Assembly: GCA_023853785.1 (NCBI GenBank)
Contig: JAJIRX010000032.1
Coordinates: 62,001-126,000, forward strand
Direction of reading: 5' to 3'
DNA from: Psilocybe azurescens
Lineage: Eukaryota > Basidiomycota > Agaricomycetes > Agaricales > Agrocybaceae
DNA: 64,000 nucleotides
The translations under genes and the position numbers were made by a program. The notes under the pieces were generated by a model that was given only the letters and a program-made list of their open reading frames with translations, was not told the origin of the DNA and searched no databases. Below are positions 23,384 to 37,223 of the stretch, piece after piece. The number at the start of each line of letters is the position of its first letter. Position 1 is the stretch's first letter.

Positions 23384-25902
23384 ATGTTCTTGAATCCCGG
23401 CTTTTTTATTCTATCCCTTATTACTTCCTCTTGCCTCTTTGCTATCTCCATCGTACTCTATGCTACTCGTTCTCCTCTTCACGTGGACCATGACTCTTCA
23501 GCCATTTCTGATCCTTTAGTGGATCTGGCAGCCTACTTTGTTCCCGAAACCTCGCCGATACCACCTCAATCGCTCACGGCTATACTCCCTGTCTTGTTTG
23601 GATCTTTGCATCGCATCGAGGAGCTACTGGAGCCGTTTCTCGTGCCTCAGGAACATGTACGGGAGCTTGTTATTGTCTGCCCTGACACCATCGCTTCTGC
23701 CATTCGCCGTGTCCTCCAAGATACATTCGCTTCTCTGCAGTCTAAGGGTCATCCAATCATATCACTGCATCCGTGGCATGACTTACACGCGCCTTTTGCT
23801 GCTCTTAAAGCTGCTGCTGCTGCTACAACTGACTGGGTCCTGATCATGGACGACACTGGCCTCTCTGACCAAGTTGAGCATGACTTCTATGCCTTGCTAC
23901 ATCCTCCGAATATCAGCTTGCCTTTTGGTCCACATGGACAAGTATTGACGGCGAGTGAAGCAACTCATGTGTCTTCTTGGGGAGAAAGCGTGCCAGCGAA
24001 ATATGTGCGCCCACCATTTGTTATGGCGTCTAGTCTGTCGCCTTTTGGTGTGGAGTATGACAGGTCTCATGTAGACTGCAATTCCTGGGCGGAATTCGGT
24101 GAGTATGTAGCAAACCTCCAGCTAGACCCGGTCGGAGGTATTCTCTTCGAAGAGGCCACTTCATGGGACTCCTCCTCACCCTTGGTCTACCCTGTCGACT
24201 TGGATCTGTTGCCTGAACAACTGCTCGTGGACTGGGAGTACTCGATGTATAACGACACCGACATCACTCCCGAACTCTTTCCACATCCTCTGCCCAACAC
24301 CTCCAAAACGAATTCTCAACCCCGATTCGTATTGTTCTTACCAACACATATGGACGTGGAACGTATGTTGTCATTTATCTGTGCGATGCAAGCAACACAA
24401 AGGTGGAGAACCCAGATATTGGTTTATAGCGACACAGTTCGGACACCGTTTCAGAGCGAGTGGAAAACTGAAGAAATCGAATTTAGTCAATGCACTATCA
24501 GATACGATGTTCTCTCGGAGCAGACTCCGATGATGTTTGGTGTCTCCGGGAGTACACTACTTTTTGACTGGCTTGGAGATCGACATGTCGCCGTCGATGT
24601 CGTTCTTTGTCTCACAGAAGATGATATCTTAACCAACTACTTGTGCTCGCAGCAGAAAAATTCTCCACTGCATTTGGCAACAGTTATAAGGATCCCGAGG
24701 TCAGATGTGGGCCAGACTGAATGGATGTCCTCGCTGTCCTTGGGAGAGTGGAAAAGTATGACGGGAATTATTTCGAATGACGGTCCTTTACTGATCTAGA
24801 TGGTTGTAGACTGGCATTCTCCCAAAGTCGATATCGCGGTCATTACTAACGACCGTCCATCCTCACTAAAGCGGCTGCTCGACTCGCTTCAGGCTTCCCG
24901 ATACTTTGGCGATACTATGGACTTGCGTATTAATATAGACCAGAACTGCGACGAGGAAACCCTCAAAATTGTTGAACACATCATATGGCCCTTCGGAAGA
25001 GTTTTCATTCACCGCAGGATTATCCATGCGGGGCTACTTCCCGCGATCGTAGAATCTTGGTACCCACACAATAATGATTCTTATGGCTTGCTCCTTGAGG
25101 ACGATGTGGAATTGTCACTGTTATATTATGCCTGGATTAAAATGGCTCTGCTACGTTACAGGTGACTCTCCTCGTGCAGACTGCTATCTGATTGTGTCCA
25201 ACTGATCTTTTGCTCAGGTATGGTGCAGTCCACGATAAAATCTCAACTCTATTTGGCATCAGTCTCTATCAGCAGAAAAATCTTGAATTGCCACTGGAAG
25301 GTCGTCAGTCCTTCAATCCCCGTACATTCTTCTCCAAAGAAGGTGTAGAGCATCCGACCACTCCATACCTTTCCCAAGTCCCTTGTAGCTGGGGAGCCGT
25401 TTATTTTCCTGAGCACTGGCGAGAATTTCACGAGTACCTGTCCACCCGCCTCTCAGAAACCATCATGTCGCTCGAGGAAGAGGTCGTTCCCAAAGTGCGA
25501 TCTAACCAGTGGTTAAAATCCTGGAAAAGATTTTTCATTGAATTGATTTTCCTCCGAGGCTACGTCATGCTATACCCCAACTACGAGGATTTCATATCAC
25601 TGTCTACCAATCATCTGGAAGTCGGGTCACACGTCAAGGAGCGTTCACAGGAAAAGCAGGACCTCTTTCTTTTGCCCTTGATGGAACTCGAACATTCACA
25701 AGGACCCTGCAAACTACTGGATATGCCTGACCACGTACTTCCTCGTATAGACAGGTTACCAGTATTGAACCTGACAGGATCTCTCACCTCTCTCGAAGAG
25801 ATTTTGCGAAGGGGAAATTTACGACAGCTCGAGCTTGTAAATTGCAATAATCCTTTTGATTTGTATAACATTCGATCTCTTATGTGTATCAACACGCTGT
25901 AG
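23384..25902 (+). CDS. glycosyltransferase-like type II membrane protein
   Basis: An N-terminal hydrophobic helix (residues 6-27) with almost no cytosolic tail suggests a Golgi or ER type II anchor. The lumenal part is about 770 residues. The C-terminal half looks like a GT2-type fold: DIAVITNDRPSSLKRLLDSL, DLRINIDQNCDEETLKIVE, then YGLLLEDDVELS, where EDDVE fits the metal-binding acidic motif. The N-terminal half has its own weaker LIMDDTGLSDQVE. Only two introns are seen, donor near 24754 (rejoining at WHSPKVDI) and donor at about 25161. The substrate is unknown. Low intron number and long first exon differ from neighbours. It is convergent with PAT1, with 85 bp between stops. Confidence 0.6.
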
Positions 25903-25987
25903 GTAGCATGTACGCTATTTAAAAAATGGTAGTAAAAAAGATGTGATATCATATATCGTTGTCGTATCGTCTCGGATTCTCAAAGCA

Positions 25988-28900
25988 TTACATAGCAATT
26001 TGAGAGCTGTCTAGGTTAACGGCATGCAAAAAAAAGATTAACGTTTGCCAGTTTGGTTTGTCGTTCATCTTCGTCATGAACCCAGCCCTTGTTTACACTA
26101 AGGACATTGTCAAGAATTTTTTCGCGGAGTGATCCGACTAGAACGTGATGTTGTTCGATGAAGCCATGGAGAGCCAATGCAGCAAGGAATTGCCAGACAG
26201 GTTGATCAACAATATCCGTCGGAATTGGATGGTTGGCAGGGTCTGGGTTGACGATGCGCGACGATGGGAAAAGCGAAAGAAGATGAGGAGCAAGCAGTTG
26301 GAAGAGATGGTCGAACATCAATCGCCTGTGGAAGCAGTTAATGAGCAAACTAATTCTAAGATAGACGCGCAATAGATGAGGCATACCATTGTTGACTTTC
26401 CTCGATTGTGGGCGCCTCTGCCAAGTCAGCCAGATCAGAGGTTGCAATCGTCTGTTTGATCACCTCCACTCTACTAAGGAAAAGGGTCAACAGAGCCAGA
26501 CCGGGCTAGATAAATATGTCAGCCATTTTCTTGCCAGTTGCCCTGGAATAAACGCACTCGGGTTTGAGCAACAGCGACGATATTACTGCGAGTCAACAAC
26601 AGTCCAAGAAGACCGGTTACGAGCCGGAGATTGGCAACTGAAATAACTGGCAAAATACTCTGCATGACGCTACCCAAGAATGCTTGAGTTTGGCGCTCAA
26701 CATCAGCTCTTTCTTGAGTGTCCTTGATCGAGTCAAGAATGGGGGCGTTCTTAACGACGTCCAACTGGTTGAAACACGCGACAAGCAGTGTCAAAAGGGT
26801 GAGCATTCGTTGATTGTCGAGAAGGCGAGTGAGACGAGGCAGGATTTTTTACCCTTCGTTGGCGTCAAAAGTGAAATGAAAGGATGAGGATCACTGCAAG
26901 AAATTGTTAGTCGAAAATATATAATGTGGTTTCTTTGTTCGTATGCATACCTTGTTTGGAGAGGGACCATTACTCTCAGTTCATCCCAAAGGCTGTCCAC
27001 AAGTTCGTCATACTCTTTTTCCTGTAAGAAATTTTCAGACAACGATTTCTAAAAGGGGACAAGATATTCACCATTCCTGAGAACCCTCAAAGTCTTCTTG
27101 CGGAGGTTGATCTCTCCTCAGTTGTTCAACTCTGAGGACCGAATCATATAACTCTTCAAGGATAACAAGGACCTTCCTCTGAGAGAGTGGCTCTTTCCTT
27201 ACGAGATCATCTGTCTAGATTGAAAAAGCATGAAGATATAATTCTCGACTGGAGAGTAAACGCGCTCTTACCTCTGCAGCAAGACCCAGTGCTTCGCGTC
27301 CAAGCTTGGCAGCTTCCTTGGCAGCACCTTCATTATGCACAGTGGACTTGCTTATATGAAGATTTGCAGTCGCGTGGGACAAAGTAGGCGATGCACCCGC
27401 TCCAGCATCGACCTGAAGAAGCTGGCGAGGCGCTGCTTTGTAGCTTCGCCCAGATGTTTTGCCCAAGGCACCTTGGAGGCTATGTACGGCTGGAGGACAA
27501 ATAAATCGCAAAAATAGACACGACGAATGTAAAAACAACAAACCATGTAGGCCTTTCTCTTCTTCCCTTTTCCTGGCATTGCTGACAATTCGTTCAACTT
27601 GCTGTTCCATGCGTTGCATTGCGCTGGGTCGCCTGTTGCCGCCCTTAGATGCCAATCCCAGTCCGATGCCGCCTCCCGAACCAAATTTGAGAACACGTTC
27701 ATCCTGTGATTGTAGACCCATTCGTGAACGCATGATGGCCCCATATACTTGTGCGTAGAAATCGTCTGCATAAGGATCCTGAGTAACGAGCTGCGAGACC
27801 TGAATTCGCGTGATAAAATCCTTATCCGACTGCGTCATGAGATCATTGTAACGAGCCTGGATATGATGATGAGTGATTTCCTTCACGGCACATAGATTAT
27901 AAAGGAACTAGCCATATGTGCAATTTTGGCAGCCTTACGCCGACGTTTTTCTTCCATCTTTTCTGCTTCCAAGATTTTACGCATGGCTTCAACTCTCAAG
28001 GCTTCTTGATCAGCGGCAGAAACCCCATGTAGATCTCGGCCAAAGTCTGCGTGAGCGAGGTCCGCGAGAAGTCGTTGCTGGAGTTGGACATTTTGAGGCT
28101 GGTAGCGGGACTCTTCTTGCAATGACACAGGGTATTGAGCATTGTTGATGGCAATGGCAGGAGAACGAGATCTCTGCCTACGATATTGTTGTTGTTGTTG
28201 TTGTTGCTGCTGAAATAGCAGCTGACGCTCCTGAGCCTGTTGAAGAAGTTGGGCAGCATGTTGAGCTTCTTGAGGGTCGACTACCGGGAATGATGACGGA
28301 CGGCGATTGTATGGCGATTCACCGCGAGTTCTTTCCATGTTCATGGCAAGGAGGCGACGTTCAACTTCCTCTAACCTGAGCTGTTCTTCAATCTCTTGCG
28401 TACGCTGCTGCTGCTGCAATTGATCTTGTTGCTGGAGGAGCAGTATTTGTCTGTGATGTTCGAGGAATCGGGGCGATTGAGAGGATGGCATCATGCGGGG
28501 AGGAGGGGTTCTCTGTTGTTGCAATTGTTCACGTTGCTGCAAGAATAGTCGCTGGGATTGAGCCTGTTGCTGCTCCTGCTGATAGAGCTGATGTTGACGA
28601 GCTTCATCTTCCCGAAGACGCTGCTGCTGTAGCAGTTGCTGTTGCAGAAGAAGTTGTTGCTGCTGCTGTTGTTGTTGTAACTGTTGTTGCTGGAATAGGC
28701 GCTCTTGTAAAATACGCTCCTGCTCTTGTTGTAAGAGATATTCTTGTTCACGTTCGCGTTGACGTTCTTGCTGAGCGTTTGCCAGCATCTCGGCCTCTAT
28801 CTCCTGTAAGGTGCGGATCCGTTGATGCGACTGATGATTCTGTCCGATTACATTGCCAATAGTAGACGGGGGATTGCTTGCGAAAGGAGAGAACCTAGAA

Positions 28901-29448
28901 GGCTGTATTTGAGCAGGACCAGGAGACGCACGCTGATGGTCGGCGATGCGAGTAGAGCCATTGACTCGCGGAAGCGCAGAGAAAGCCGAATGATCCTGCC
29001 AGATAGATTCGAGTGAGTTGGTGACAGCAGGGCGGGCTACGCTGAGAGTCAGCGATTGATTTTAGAGGTTGGGTAGGAGCATACCGGTCAGCACTGTCCT
29101 GGGTTGCTCGGCTTCTACCCTCACCTCTCTTCGTGGAGGTGGCTCCTGGCGAACCTCGCTCTGCCTGGCTTGATTCTGCTCATGGTGAGTGTCCGGTAGA
29201 GCAGGGTGTGAAAAGTCGAAATCTTTGCCTGATAGCAAGATGATTAGGATTAGGTATCAATAGGAGCTCTTATGGAAGTTATTACCAATAGGGTCAGTGG
29301 ATCCGAAGGTCTCGTCGTTCAGGTCGTCGCCTCCTTCCTGAAGGACATCGCCGAGACCGTCGTAACTTTCTTCACCCCAAGTATAGACAGCGAGATCCTC
29401 TGGTTGGTCACTTTTCAGGTCGCGCTCTGGCAAACCGAAGAATGCCAT
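25988..29448 (-). CDS. PAT1: decapping activator PAT1
   Basis: Links deadenylation to decapping of mRNA in cytosolic P-bodies by binding LSM1-7 and Dhh1. The N-terminal motif is EDLAVYTWGEESYDGLGD followed by DELNDETFG-like residues. A long Gln-rich region (about 28140-28760) precedes the conserved core: MTQSDKDFITRIQVSQLVTQ and DPYADDFYAQVYGAI, then LGREALGLAAE and LVRKEPLSQRKVLVILEELY. The helical C-terminal domain includes RRLMFDHLFQLLAPHLLSLF and ENV-type end NVNLFLHAVNLDSSQIAM. The last eight or so residues need one base fewer in the A run 26028-26035; otherwise the frame stops at 26016-26018. About nine exons. Confidence 0.92.
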
Positions 29449-29569
29449 TACTGGGGCATACAGAACGCGGAGAACGATGAGCTCGAGCTTTTGGAGGGAA
29501 TCAATACATAAGCCGCCCAGACAAACATGTACAACTCGATCAAATCTAATCTAATCTACTAGTACTACC

Positions 29570-32500
29570 CTATAACTCCCTAACAGCCGCTAAAAAGTCG
29601 AGCAGTGTGCTTGCACTCCACGCCTGCGTAGCGCATGAATCCCTACAATATTTCCCATCTGCATTTGTCAATTCTGGTAATCCTCTCCATGGATCCTTCG
29701 ACAAATGCTCCCGAGGTGTGAGCAATAGTTTGTGCAAGTAATGCACCGTGTGTTTCTTATCTTCTTTGCCCGCACCCACCCTGGTGTCAAAGTCGAGGTA
29801 TGCCCTCAGGAAATACCCCAAAGGCCAACCCCATTCAGGTCCCTAAATGTCTGGTCAGGTCCCTATTGAAGAGTTATACGATGTTAATATCTCACATTAT
29901 GGTAGTTCAACCCTTTCGCCACTGAAGGATCATCAGAGTCGTTCGAGTTGTCATAATCTGGTCGATACTGCAAATCGGCAGGGTCCAATGTTTTCATTCC
30001 AAGCGGGCCACGCAACACCTTGTCAGCCAGCTGCAGGGCACCCAGGCTATGATCAGAATTAAATAGCTCGGGTGCAACGGTCATCGCAATCGGGAAATTG
30101 CAGCGCAACTGGTAATCGGCCCATTCGTGACCTGCCCCGGACCCATAGACGTCCTTGTATATCCCACGTCGATTGACAAGATTTGAGTCGATATTATAGT
30201 TCTTGTCGGAGGAACAATCTGTCATGACATGGTTAATCAAAACCATCTCATGACCCATTATATGCACTTACCAGAGGGAACATAATAACACTTCTCGAAT
30301 GACTCTTGAATCAGGTTCGACCATTCGGCATATGGTACAAGACGCTTTTCTCCTTTGACTAACCGACAGCAAGTTAAGTTAAACACTCATCGCATCAAAG
30401 AAGGAACTTACTTTCAGCCTGCACCCCCTTGAAAGGGAATTTGCCTTTGTTCGATAGCTCACTCAGCCATCGGAGGGTGCTCTTCAATAGGCCAGTGATT
30501 TCAATGGGGGCGCCATCTCGAGGTGTTCCGGGGACGCCCTTGGTACCTGCCTTTGTCGATTCGCCCATCTTGTCCATCCACGTCCCGCAGTTGTGCTGAT
30601 TACCACCGAAGATCAGTCCAGTCTCCCAATCGACGCGGATATCGATGTTGAACCCTTCATCTTTCATCTGCATATCAAGATTTGGTCCTGCATTATATTC
30701 CCGGAATTGGATTCCGTCTGCATGCCGTTGCAGGATCTCTTGAATTATCTCTGCAATGCTTGTAGAATACGCATAAGCTCTCGAGTCGTCCCACGCCACC
30801 CATGTGTCGTCCTTAGGGAAGCGTCGTTTTACAGGTTCAGAAAGAATCTGGAGACCATCAGGGGCAGTTTTGACATAGTCCTGGATATTTTGCAACATCC
30901 ACCATGGGGAATCACGAGAATTATATCTACAAAGTTTCAAAATCAACGGCTTGAACATTCATGCAAGCATTCCAACATACCTTGGATTCTGTAGAGAATC
31001 CAGAAGATTTGGAATTAAACCATGTTTCAACGTCGAGGCAAACGCCAGAATATGCCTTCGGGCTCCTTCGAAGTTTCCGGTGGTTAAGAAAAGGCCACTA
31101 AGAGATATAAATACATCGCGACCCCAGCAACGGGCCCATCCAGTGGTAAAATGAGGCAGGCCAGCAGCGAGGGACGGCATTGCAACACTTGGGTCAAGTG
31201 ATGCTGATTTGACCAATCCATGCATTTGGACGGCACACAAGGCAAGATCCTGTGTAAAATCGTGCCCTGAGGAAATAAAGTCTGAGCATTGTTCTATGGC
31301 AGCAGCGCGAGCAGCTTTGTATGCCTCTGAGACAACGAGCGCAAAGTACTTCGGCCTCATGTAGTTCGGTACTGTCGCCTTAACTCGGTCAAATCGTTCC
31401 TTGATCCATTGAGCCGGTTTGGCTAGATGTGGGAACGTGTCCACTTGACTGAATGAACAAGATCAGTTTGTAAGTTTATATTGAAAGAAATTGACATACT
31501 GGCTCAATCGTTCATGAACATAATCGAGTGCCCAACTCCCATCTCTCAAATGAGCACAAAGAGGATGTCCTAGATCGTTGTATCGCATGATATGTCTCAG
31601 CGAATGCATCCATCCTTCCAAACCGCAATAAACTAATTTCCCAGACTGTGGGATATCGTAAACGCCAAACTTTTCTGCAGTTGCATCTCGCTCTTCAACA
31701 TCGGCACGATGTAGAATGACGTTTAAATCAACCAAGTCGACTTCGCTAAACGCTTCCTGGGCACCGGAAGCACAGAATGCATCGAGGGAAGAATCGTGCT
31801 GTTGGAGTTGGGTTTCAAAAACCATAACGCTTCCGGGAGGGAAGTATTCCGGTACGATAATTTCGGCGTAAGGACCTTCATGATCAAGACCTTGAGGAAC
31901 AACAACAGGTGACATTTCTTCCAACTTGGAGGCAAGACCCTTCAGTAGGTTAGCATCTTGAGGAATCGCACCATCCAAAATATTGAGGCTCGCTCCTAGA
32001 ATAAACTTGGCTTTTGTACGGCGCAGTTTGATTGGTTCGACTGGCGGCGAGAGGACGTTAGAAGAATGTGCATTTACAACAAAGACATTGCGCACCATTT
32101 CCCCGGCCCTTCCGGCCTTTTGAGAATGCCGTATGCGCAACAAGTAGATAGCCTTTTGTGTGATAGGTTGAACTCTGTGGAGGATGATGTACTAAATAAT
32201 AGCTCGTGAGCAAATAAAAAAGCAGGCTGCAAATTTTTTTAAAAATAACTGACGTCGTTTTCTTGATGAACATGCCCCTCTTCATATCCATCCAAGACCA
32301 TCTCTAAGTGTAATTCGTTCAAGACTCTTTTCACCTTTGCAATTCCACTGGACTCCCCGGGCCCAGTCAGCTCGTATTTGCGCTTCTCTTGCACAAGGTT
32401 GAGTAATTTGGGATACAGATCGTCGAACCCCTTGACACTTCCTATAGCACAGTAGCTGAACGCAACCAACGCCCCCGTTGATAGTGCGTCTTCAGCAGAC

Positions 32501-34946
32501 CGTTTATCCAAAGGTGACTCATTATCGTGAGTAAGGTCATAAAGAAGGGCATGTGGTTGTGACCCATTGAGAGGGATAACGACAGCGGTTCTGATTGGCC
32601 CTTTCCCAGTGGGACTTGCTATTTCCTCCTTGCTTTGCATGCAAGCGCCGTCCATGGATCCGATAGGTTTTCCGACGCCATGCCTATACAAAAGTCTCGA
32701 AAGCTCCTTTGGATCCCAACCGTTGCCGCTCTCTCTGATCAAACTGTTGACTCCCAGCTCGCGAACAAATACCAGATCCATATCTTCGCTTCCAGTAAAA
32801 AGCTCAGCGCATACGTAGAGATCCGGACGAGCAACGCGGGCAGCATCCAGCATACGTGTTCCGACTTCAAGAGGGGTTGAATGGCAATTGTCTATTCTGA
32901 ATCCATCAAAAGTTTGGGCCAATGAAGTGACATAAGAAGTCATATGGGACCATAGCCAGGGGTTGTCTGAAGGTTGAGATCCATATCGAAGCTTGACGCA
33001 ATCCCCCCATACTATGACCTCGCGGCGTAGATATGCTTTAGATGGTAACAGAGCGAAGTTTTGAAGCGGGTCTGCGTTCCAGATCCATCCGTTATTGGCG
33101 AGGGAGTAAACAAGTGGGTCTGCACTGGGTGTGGGGGAAATGCGAGTAAAGTAAGGCTCTACCAAGGGGTTTCTGTGGTATCGTTTGATAAGTCACTAAA
33201 AGGCAGGGAAATTGGAAATACACACTCTTTAGTGATCTTTCCAAGTTTAGGACCATGCTCTTCGAGTCGCGTGTATTTGACGCGGTTTTTGACATGTTCT
33301 ATTGCGACATTGGTATCATCTTCCCATTCTCGGTATAGAGGAACGTTTATGACGTCGACAATCTTGACCCAAGCGTCAGCAAGCGCTCCCGTGTCTTTGA
33401 TATCCGTGAAGGCTGCTTGAACAAAACCAGCCGCGATTGCACTATCCACAGAAACCCCAAACCTCGATGCGAAGGCACCCAGGCCTTTAATTTTCTTTTC
33501 GCTTCTGAGAATCTCGGCAAGATCTCCAACATTCTTTCCTTTGATATCCGGGCCTGACCATACCTCAACCTTGCCCGAAGAAATGGCCGCGGTAACGGAA
33601 TCCTTTTCACGGACCACATCCAGGACATAGTATTGCCAGAAATTCAGTTGTTTAATGATCTTCTCAAATGCGCCAATGATAGTATTGATGTCACTTTCCG
33701 AAGAAATAGTCGTCGGAAGTCCATTAACCTCAAGGGAACTGGAGAACTCAAGGATAGCAGAATCCAGTTCCAATGCAGGAGTGAGGTGGGGCGTGTTGGC
33801 AGGACTGAACCCTATACCCAACGTTATAAGAGGCATACTAGCAAAGAACCAGAGGTGACATACCAGCTTCAGGATGTTCGACGAGCCAAGGGCTGTCGTT
33901 CGCGGTGTGATTCAGAACAACATCGGTCAAACTGAGAAGGCCATATTCTTCACGCGCCACTTTCAGGATTTCCTCTACTTTCTTCCTGCCAGCATTCTCA
34001 CTCAACTCGGATCCAAAGAGACTCGCGTCGTATTTCAACTGATTTCGGATGGAGTAGGGGCTGTCGCTTTCGCCTCTTTCTTGCAGAGGTGTATAGTGAA
34101 GCATGGTATATCCGCGGTCCTTGGCCTCGGCAAAGGATTTCCTCCATTCTTCAAGAGGTCCCATCCACTTGGATACAACAGTAAGGATAGATAATCCATT
34201 CAGTGGTAGATGGACTGTCTTGTCCTGCAGCACGGCACCTTCGCCAGGCGGTAAGACGTTCAAGGACGAATCTAGGACGGGTGTTCTGGCCTTGATGTTG
34301 AGAATGGGATCAATGTTGAAATATCCGGAGCGACCCTTGACTCTTTCGCCGTTGTTTCCGTCATATTCCACCCAATAGATGAAAGCACCGGCGTGAGAGA
34401 TGGGTAGATCGACTTTGATCGGTTTAGAGAATTCCTGAGGTAATCTGCCAACAAACCATAAACAGGGGTCCATCAAATGAGGAACATACGTAAACGCACT
34501 TTCGTTTTGCGTATCGTTCGCGCCCAAACGCCCCTCCATCCAACGGAAAGTTGGTCTTAAAACGCCATTCTTGGCAGCAGGCGTGCCTGCTTGTATTGAG
34601 ACGCGTAGAATGTATGGCGTGTAAGCTGGAGGCAGACGAATGTACTGGCCAACCGCGGGTCGATGAGACCGAGATAAAAAAGACAATAGATGAATAACAG
34701 GCTTACGGAAAGATCCTTGCTGGGACCGCCATCTGGATCAAGGCTCAACTCATATACGCGTATGGGCGAGTCACCTGGACGAGATTCACTCTGGAAATAC
34801 TCGATGCCCTCATCAGCCGGAGTCCTGGGGGTGAGCGGGGATGTGGATGTGGGGCTGTTGGATGGGGACCGGGACACGGACTTTGAGCGTGGAATGGTGA
34901 GGGACGGTTTGGGGCGACCATAGGACTGTTTCCTGCCTTTGGCCAT
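29570..34946 (-). CDS. GDB1: glycogen debranching enzyme
   Basis: Bifunctional cytosolic enzyme with 4-alpha-glucanotransferase (GH13) and amylo-1,6-glucosidase (GH133) activities for glycogen breakdown, about 1,500 residues. A disordered Ser/Pro N terminus leads into the domain from [22 protein letters not shown]13 hallmarks: [14 protein letters not shown], then [18 protein letters not shown] (nucleophile Asp) and [12 protein letters not shown] (acid-base Glu). GH133 hallmarks: [38 protein letters not shown] and [17 protein letters not shown]. It ends at the WGLP-like [20 protein letters not shown] region. Roughly ten to twelve exons. One missing base in the T run 32154-32157 separates VQPITQK from [19 protein letters not shown]; then a 59-nt GTGCGC intron rejoins [18 protein letters not shown]1 starts only 121 bp beyond its stop. 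Confidence 0.95.
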
Positions 34947-35087
34947 GATAGTGGGGGATAAGAAAGAAAGAAAAGATGCAAGTTGGTGTGGATTATATAT
35001 ACAAATCAGATGATGTCACTGCCGCATCAGGCAAGGTACCTTCCATTTAAATACATATTTACACTCAAAACAAAGCATGCAGCCAGT

Positions 35088-37223
35088 CTAGAAACGATCT
35101 CCCAGTCCCCCACTACTCCCAGATGCAGACCCAGACCCAGTCCCAGTCCCAGACTCTGTTGCCTGCTCTTCACTCTCGCTCCTGTCCTCTTCTCTCGGCC
35201 TACTCCACACAACTCGTCCACGTCCATCAGTCACAAATGGCGGATCGGCATTCGTCGTTGCAGCAGGAATAGTCTCAAGAGGAGGTAGGTCATCGTCGGC
35301 TTCAGGAACAGCCAAGTCATTGTCGCAGGCAGCTTCAAGAGCAGGTACGTCGTCGTCGGAGACAGTTTCAAGAGGAGGTGGTTCGTCATCGGGGTCCCCA
35401 TGTGCTGCTAGCGGTTCCGCCACTCCTGCAACCGCTGAGATTTGGCGTTCTGCTACCCATTCTGCGAATAGCTGCACATCCTCCGAGGGTAGTCCCTCAT
35501 CATCGTCATCGCTGTCGTCACCGTCGTCATCTTCTTCGCTTGTGTTCGAGACGCTATACAAGCCAGGCATTGAGTCGTCATCGCTGTCATATCGGCCAGC
35601 CCACGGATTGTCCCGTCTTTGGACAGCTGGTACCGCTGATGGCTCAGAATCAGGATCAACGGCAGCTTCCAACGGTGGTGGTGGGGTGTCAAATCGTAAG
35701 CCTTCGTCGTCGCCTTCGCCATTGATCAATATTTGTCGGGCATTGATAGAGGCCATCATCTGTTCAGCCTTGTCCATACATCAGATATCCCTCAAACAAT
35801 AGAAGACAAGTTCACGCACCAAGATCTCTAACCGCTGCATAATGTCATCTTCGACATAACCTGGTTCACCACCAGCTGCCCGTCTCTGGTTCCGAGTTTC
35901 TGCATTGTTGATGCCTTCCAAACGTCCCAACCCTGCCCTCAAGGCTTCAACAGCGAAACTTAGTCTTTCTGTTGAAGCACCCTCACCAATTGCCTCATTA
36001 AGCATTTCCAACGATCGTCCTACGTCACGGAGCCTGTTTCTTGCCGAATATCCAGCATTTCCCGGATTCGGTATATCATCATCGCGAGCACCAGAATCCA
36101 AACGAACGGCACTGGAAGGGGAGGAAATGTAAGTCATGTCCAGGAATAACGATGTCGAGGCTAGATAAATCCAAAGAAAACGGCATAAAATGGCCTTCGT
36201 ATGGTGGTCCTCGCCTTTGTGACATGTATTTCTAGATAAAAGAAATTGCTTTACGGGGTTCATCACCCAGATTGATATTTTATTACGTACCCTCATACAA
36301 ACGTCAACACCTTGCTTGAAAATGTAAGGCGTTCCGTCTTCCTTCAAATGTTGGTAGAAGCAGTCCTTGCCATACGGACAGATGGGCTTGTCTTTATTCT
36401 TCAGCATTGATTTCTGGAAATAACTGCAGGTTCGCAACCCAGCGGAATCAGCCAGTCGGAATCTAAACGTAATGATAACCACTGACCGACAAGGAACGCG
36501 GGCCATGCTCTCCTTATATGCCTGGGTGACAGCCGCCTTCTCCGGAGTTCCATCTCTCCAGAACCTAGATGAGGGTGTAATAAACTTTGATGGCGTGCGA
36601 CACATTGGACATTTCTTCGTATTTCCAGAGTCGAGAACGCCACCCGGTTTATTCAGTGGATCACGCCATTGCTTGATACACTACAGCACGCCAAAATTTG
36701 AGATCCAGGATTATACATAGTGGAGTAAGCAAGATAACTGACAGTCGTGCAAAATATATGACTGCATCCACCTAGTAAGCGCAGTAGATGTGAGCAGTGT
36801 CGCCGGGAAAGCAGGCAAAGACCCACCTAGCAGTCCGTATGTCGTAGGTCTCTCAAAGCAAATAGAGCACGCCTCTTCATCTTCGTTATCGACCACGGGC
36901 GAACCGAGTGAACCCCTGGTTGCTTGGCGTCTATTGTATGCAAGAACCAACAGGCGTCGCCTTTCTTGCAGAATCCTGAGGAAGCGATCAGATAGGAGAA
37001 GACAGCTGATCCAACAACCAATCTCACCTTGCGCGTAGTAGCGACACCGTTTCCCTTTGTCGTAGGGTGTCAGCATGGGAGGGTCCTCCGGCTTAGCGTC
37101 CATCAGCAGCTCCCCGTGGAAGAACTTGCATTTGTCGCCGGCAAAACAGCCGCGAGGAGTATTATAGTATCGGCATATACCTCTAGGTTTTGATGTTACA
37201 GGACGTGAGGAAGATGAAGACAT
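35088..37223 (-). CDS. makorin-type CCCH/RING E3 ubiquitin ligase
   Basis: Likely RNA-binding ubiquitin ligase. Order of domains: CCCH finger ICRYYNTPRGCFAGDKCKFF then H; second CCCH finger with CRYYAQGFCKKGDACWFLH; RING finger EEACSICFERPTTYGLLGG continuing with CSHIFCTTCIKQW and KKCPMCRTPS; third CCCH finger RYFQKSMLKN then CPYGKDCFYQH. The C-terminal third is acidic (Asp/Glu) and ends in a Ser/Gly stretch. That layout is the makorin plan, although the makorin Cys-His linker between finger 2 and the RING is reduced. Start 37223 is preferred; an in-frame ATG lies further up at 37367 but sits in the divergent promoter with HFI1. About eight exons. Confidence 0.88.

Noticed and set aside
28485..28862. 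Ala/Val-rich open frame opposite PAT1
   Set aside because: Antisense of the Gln repeat region.
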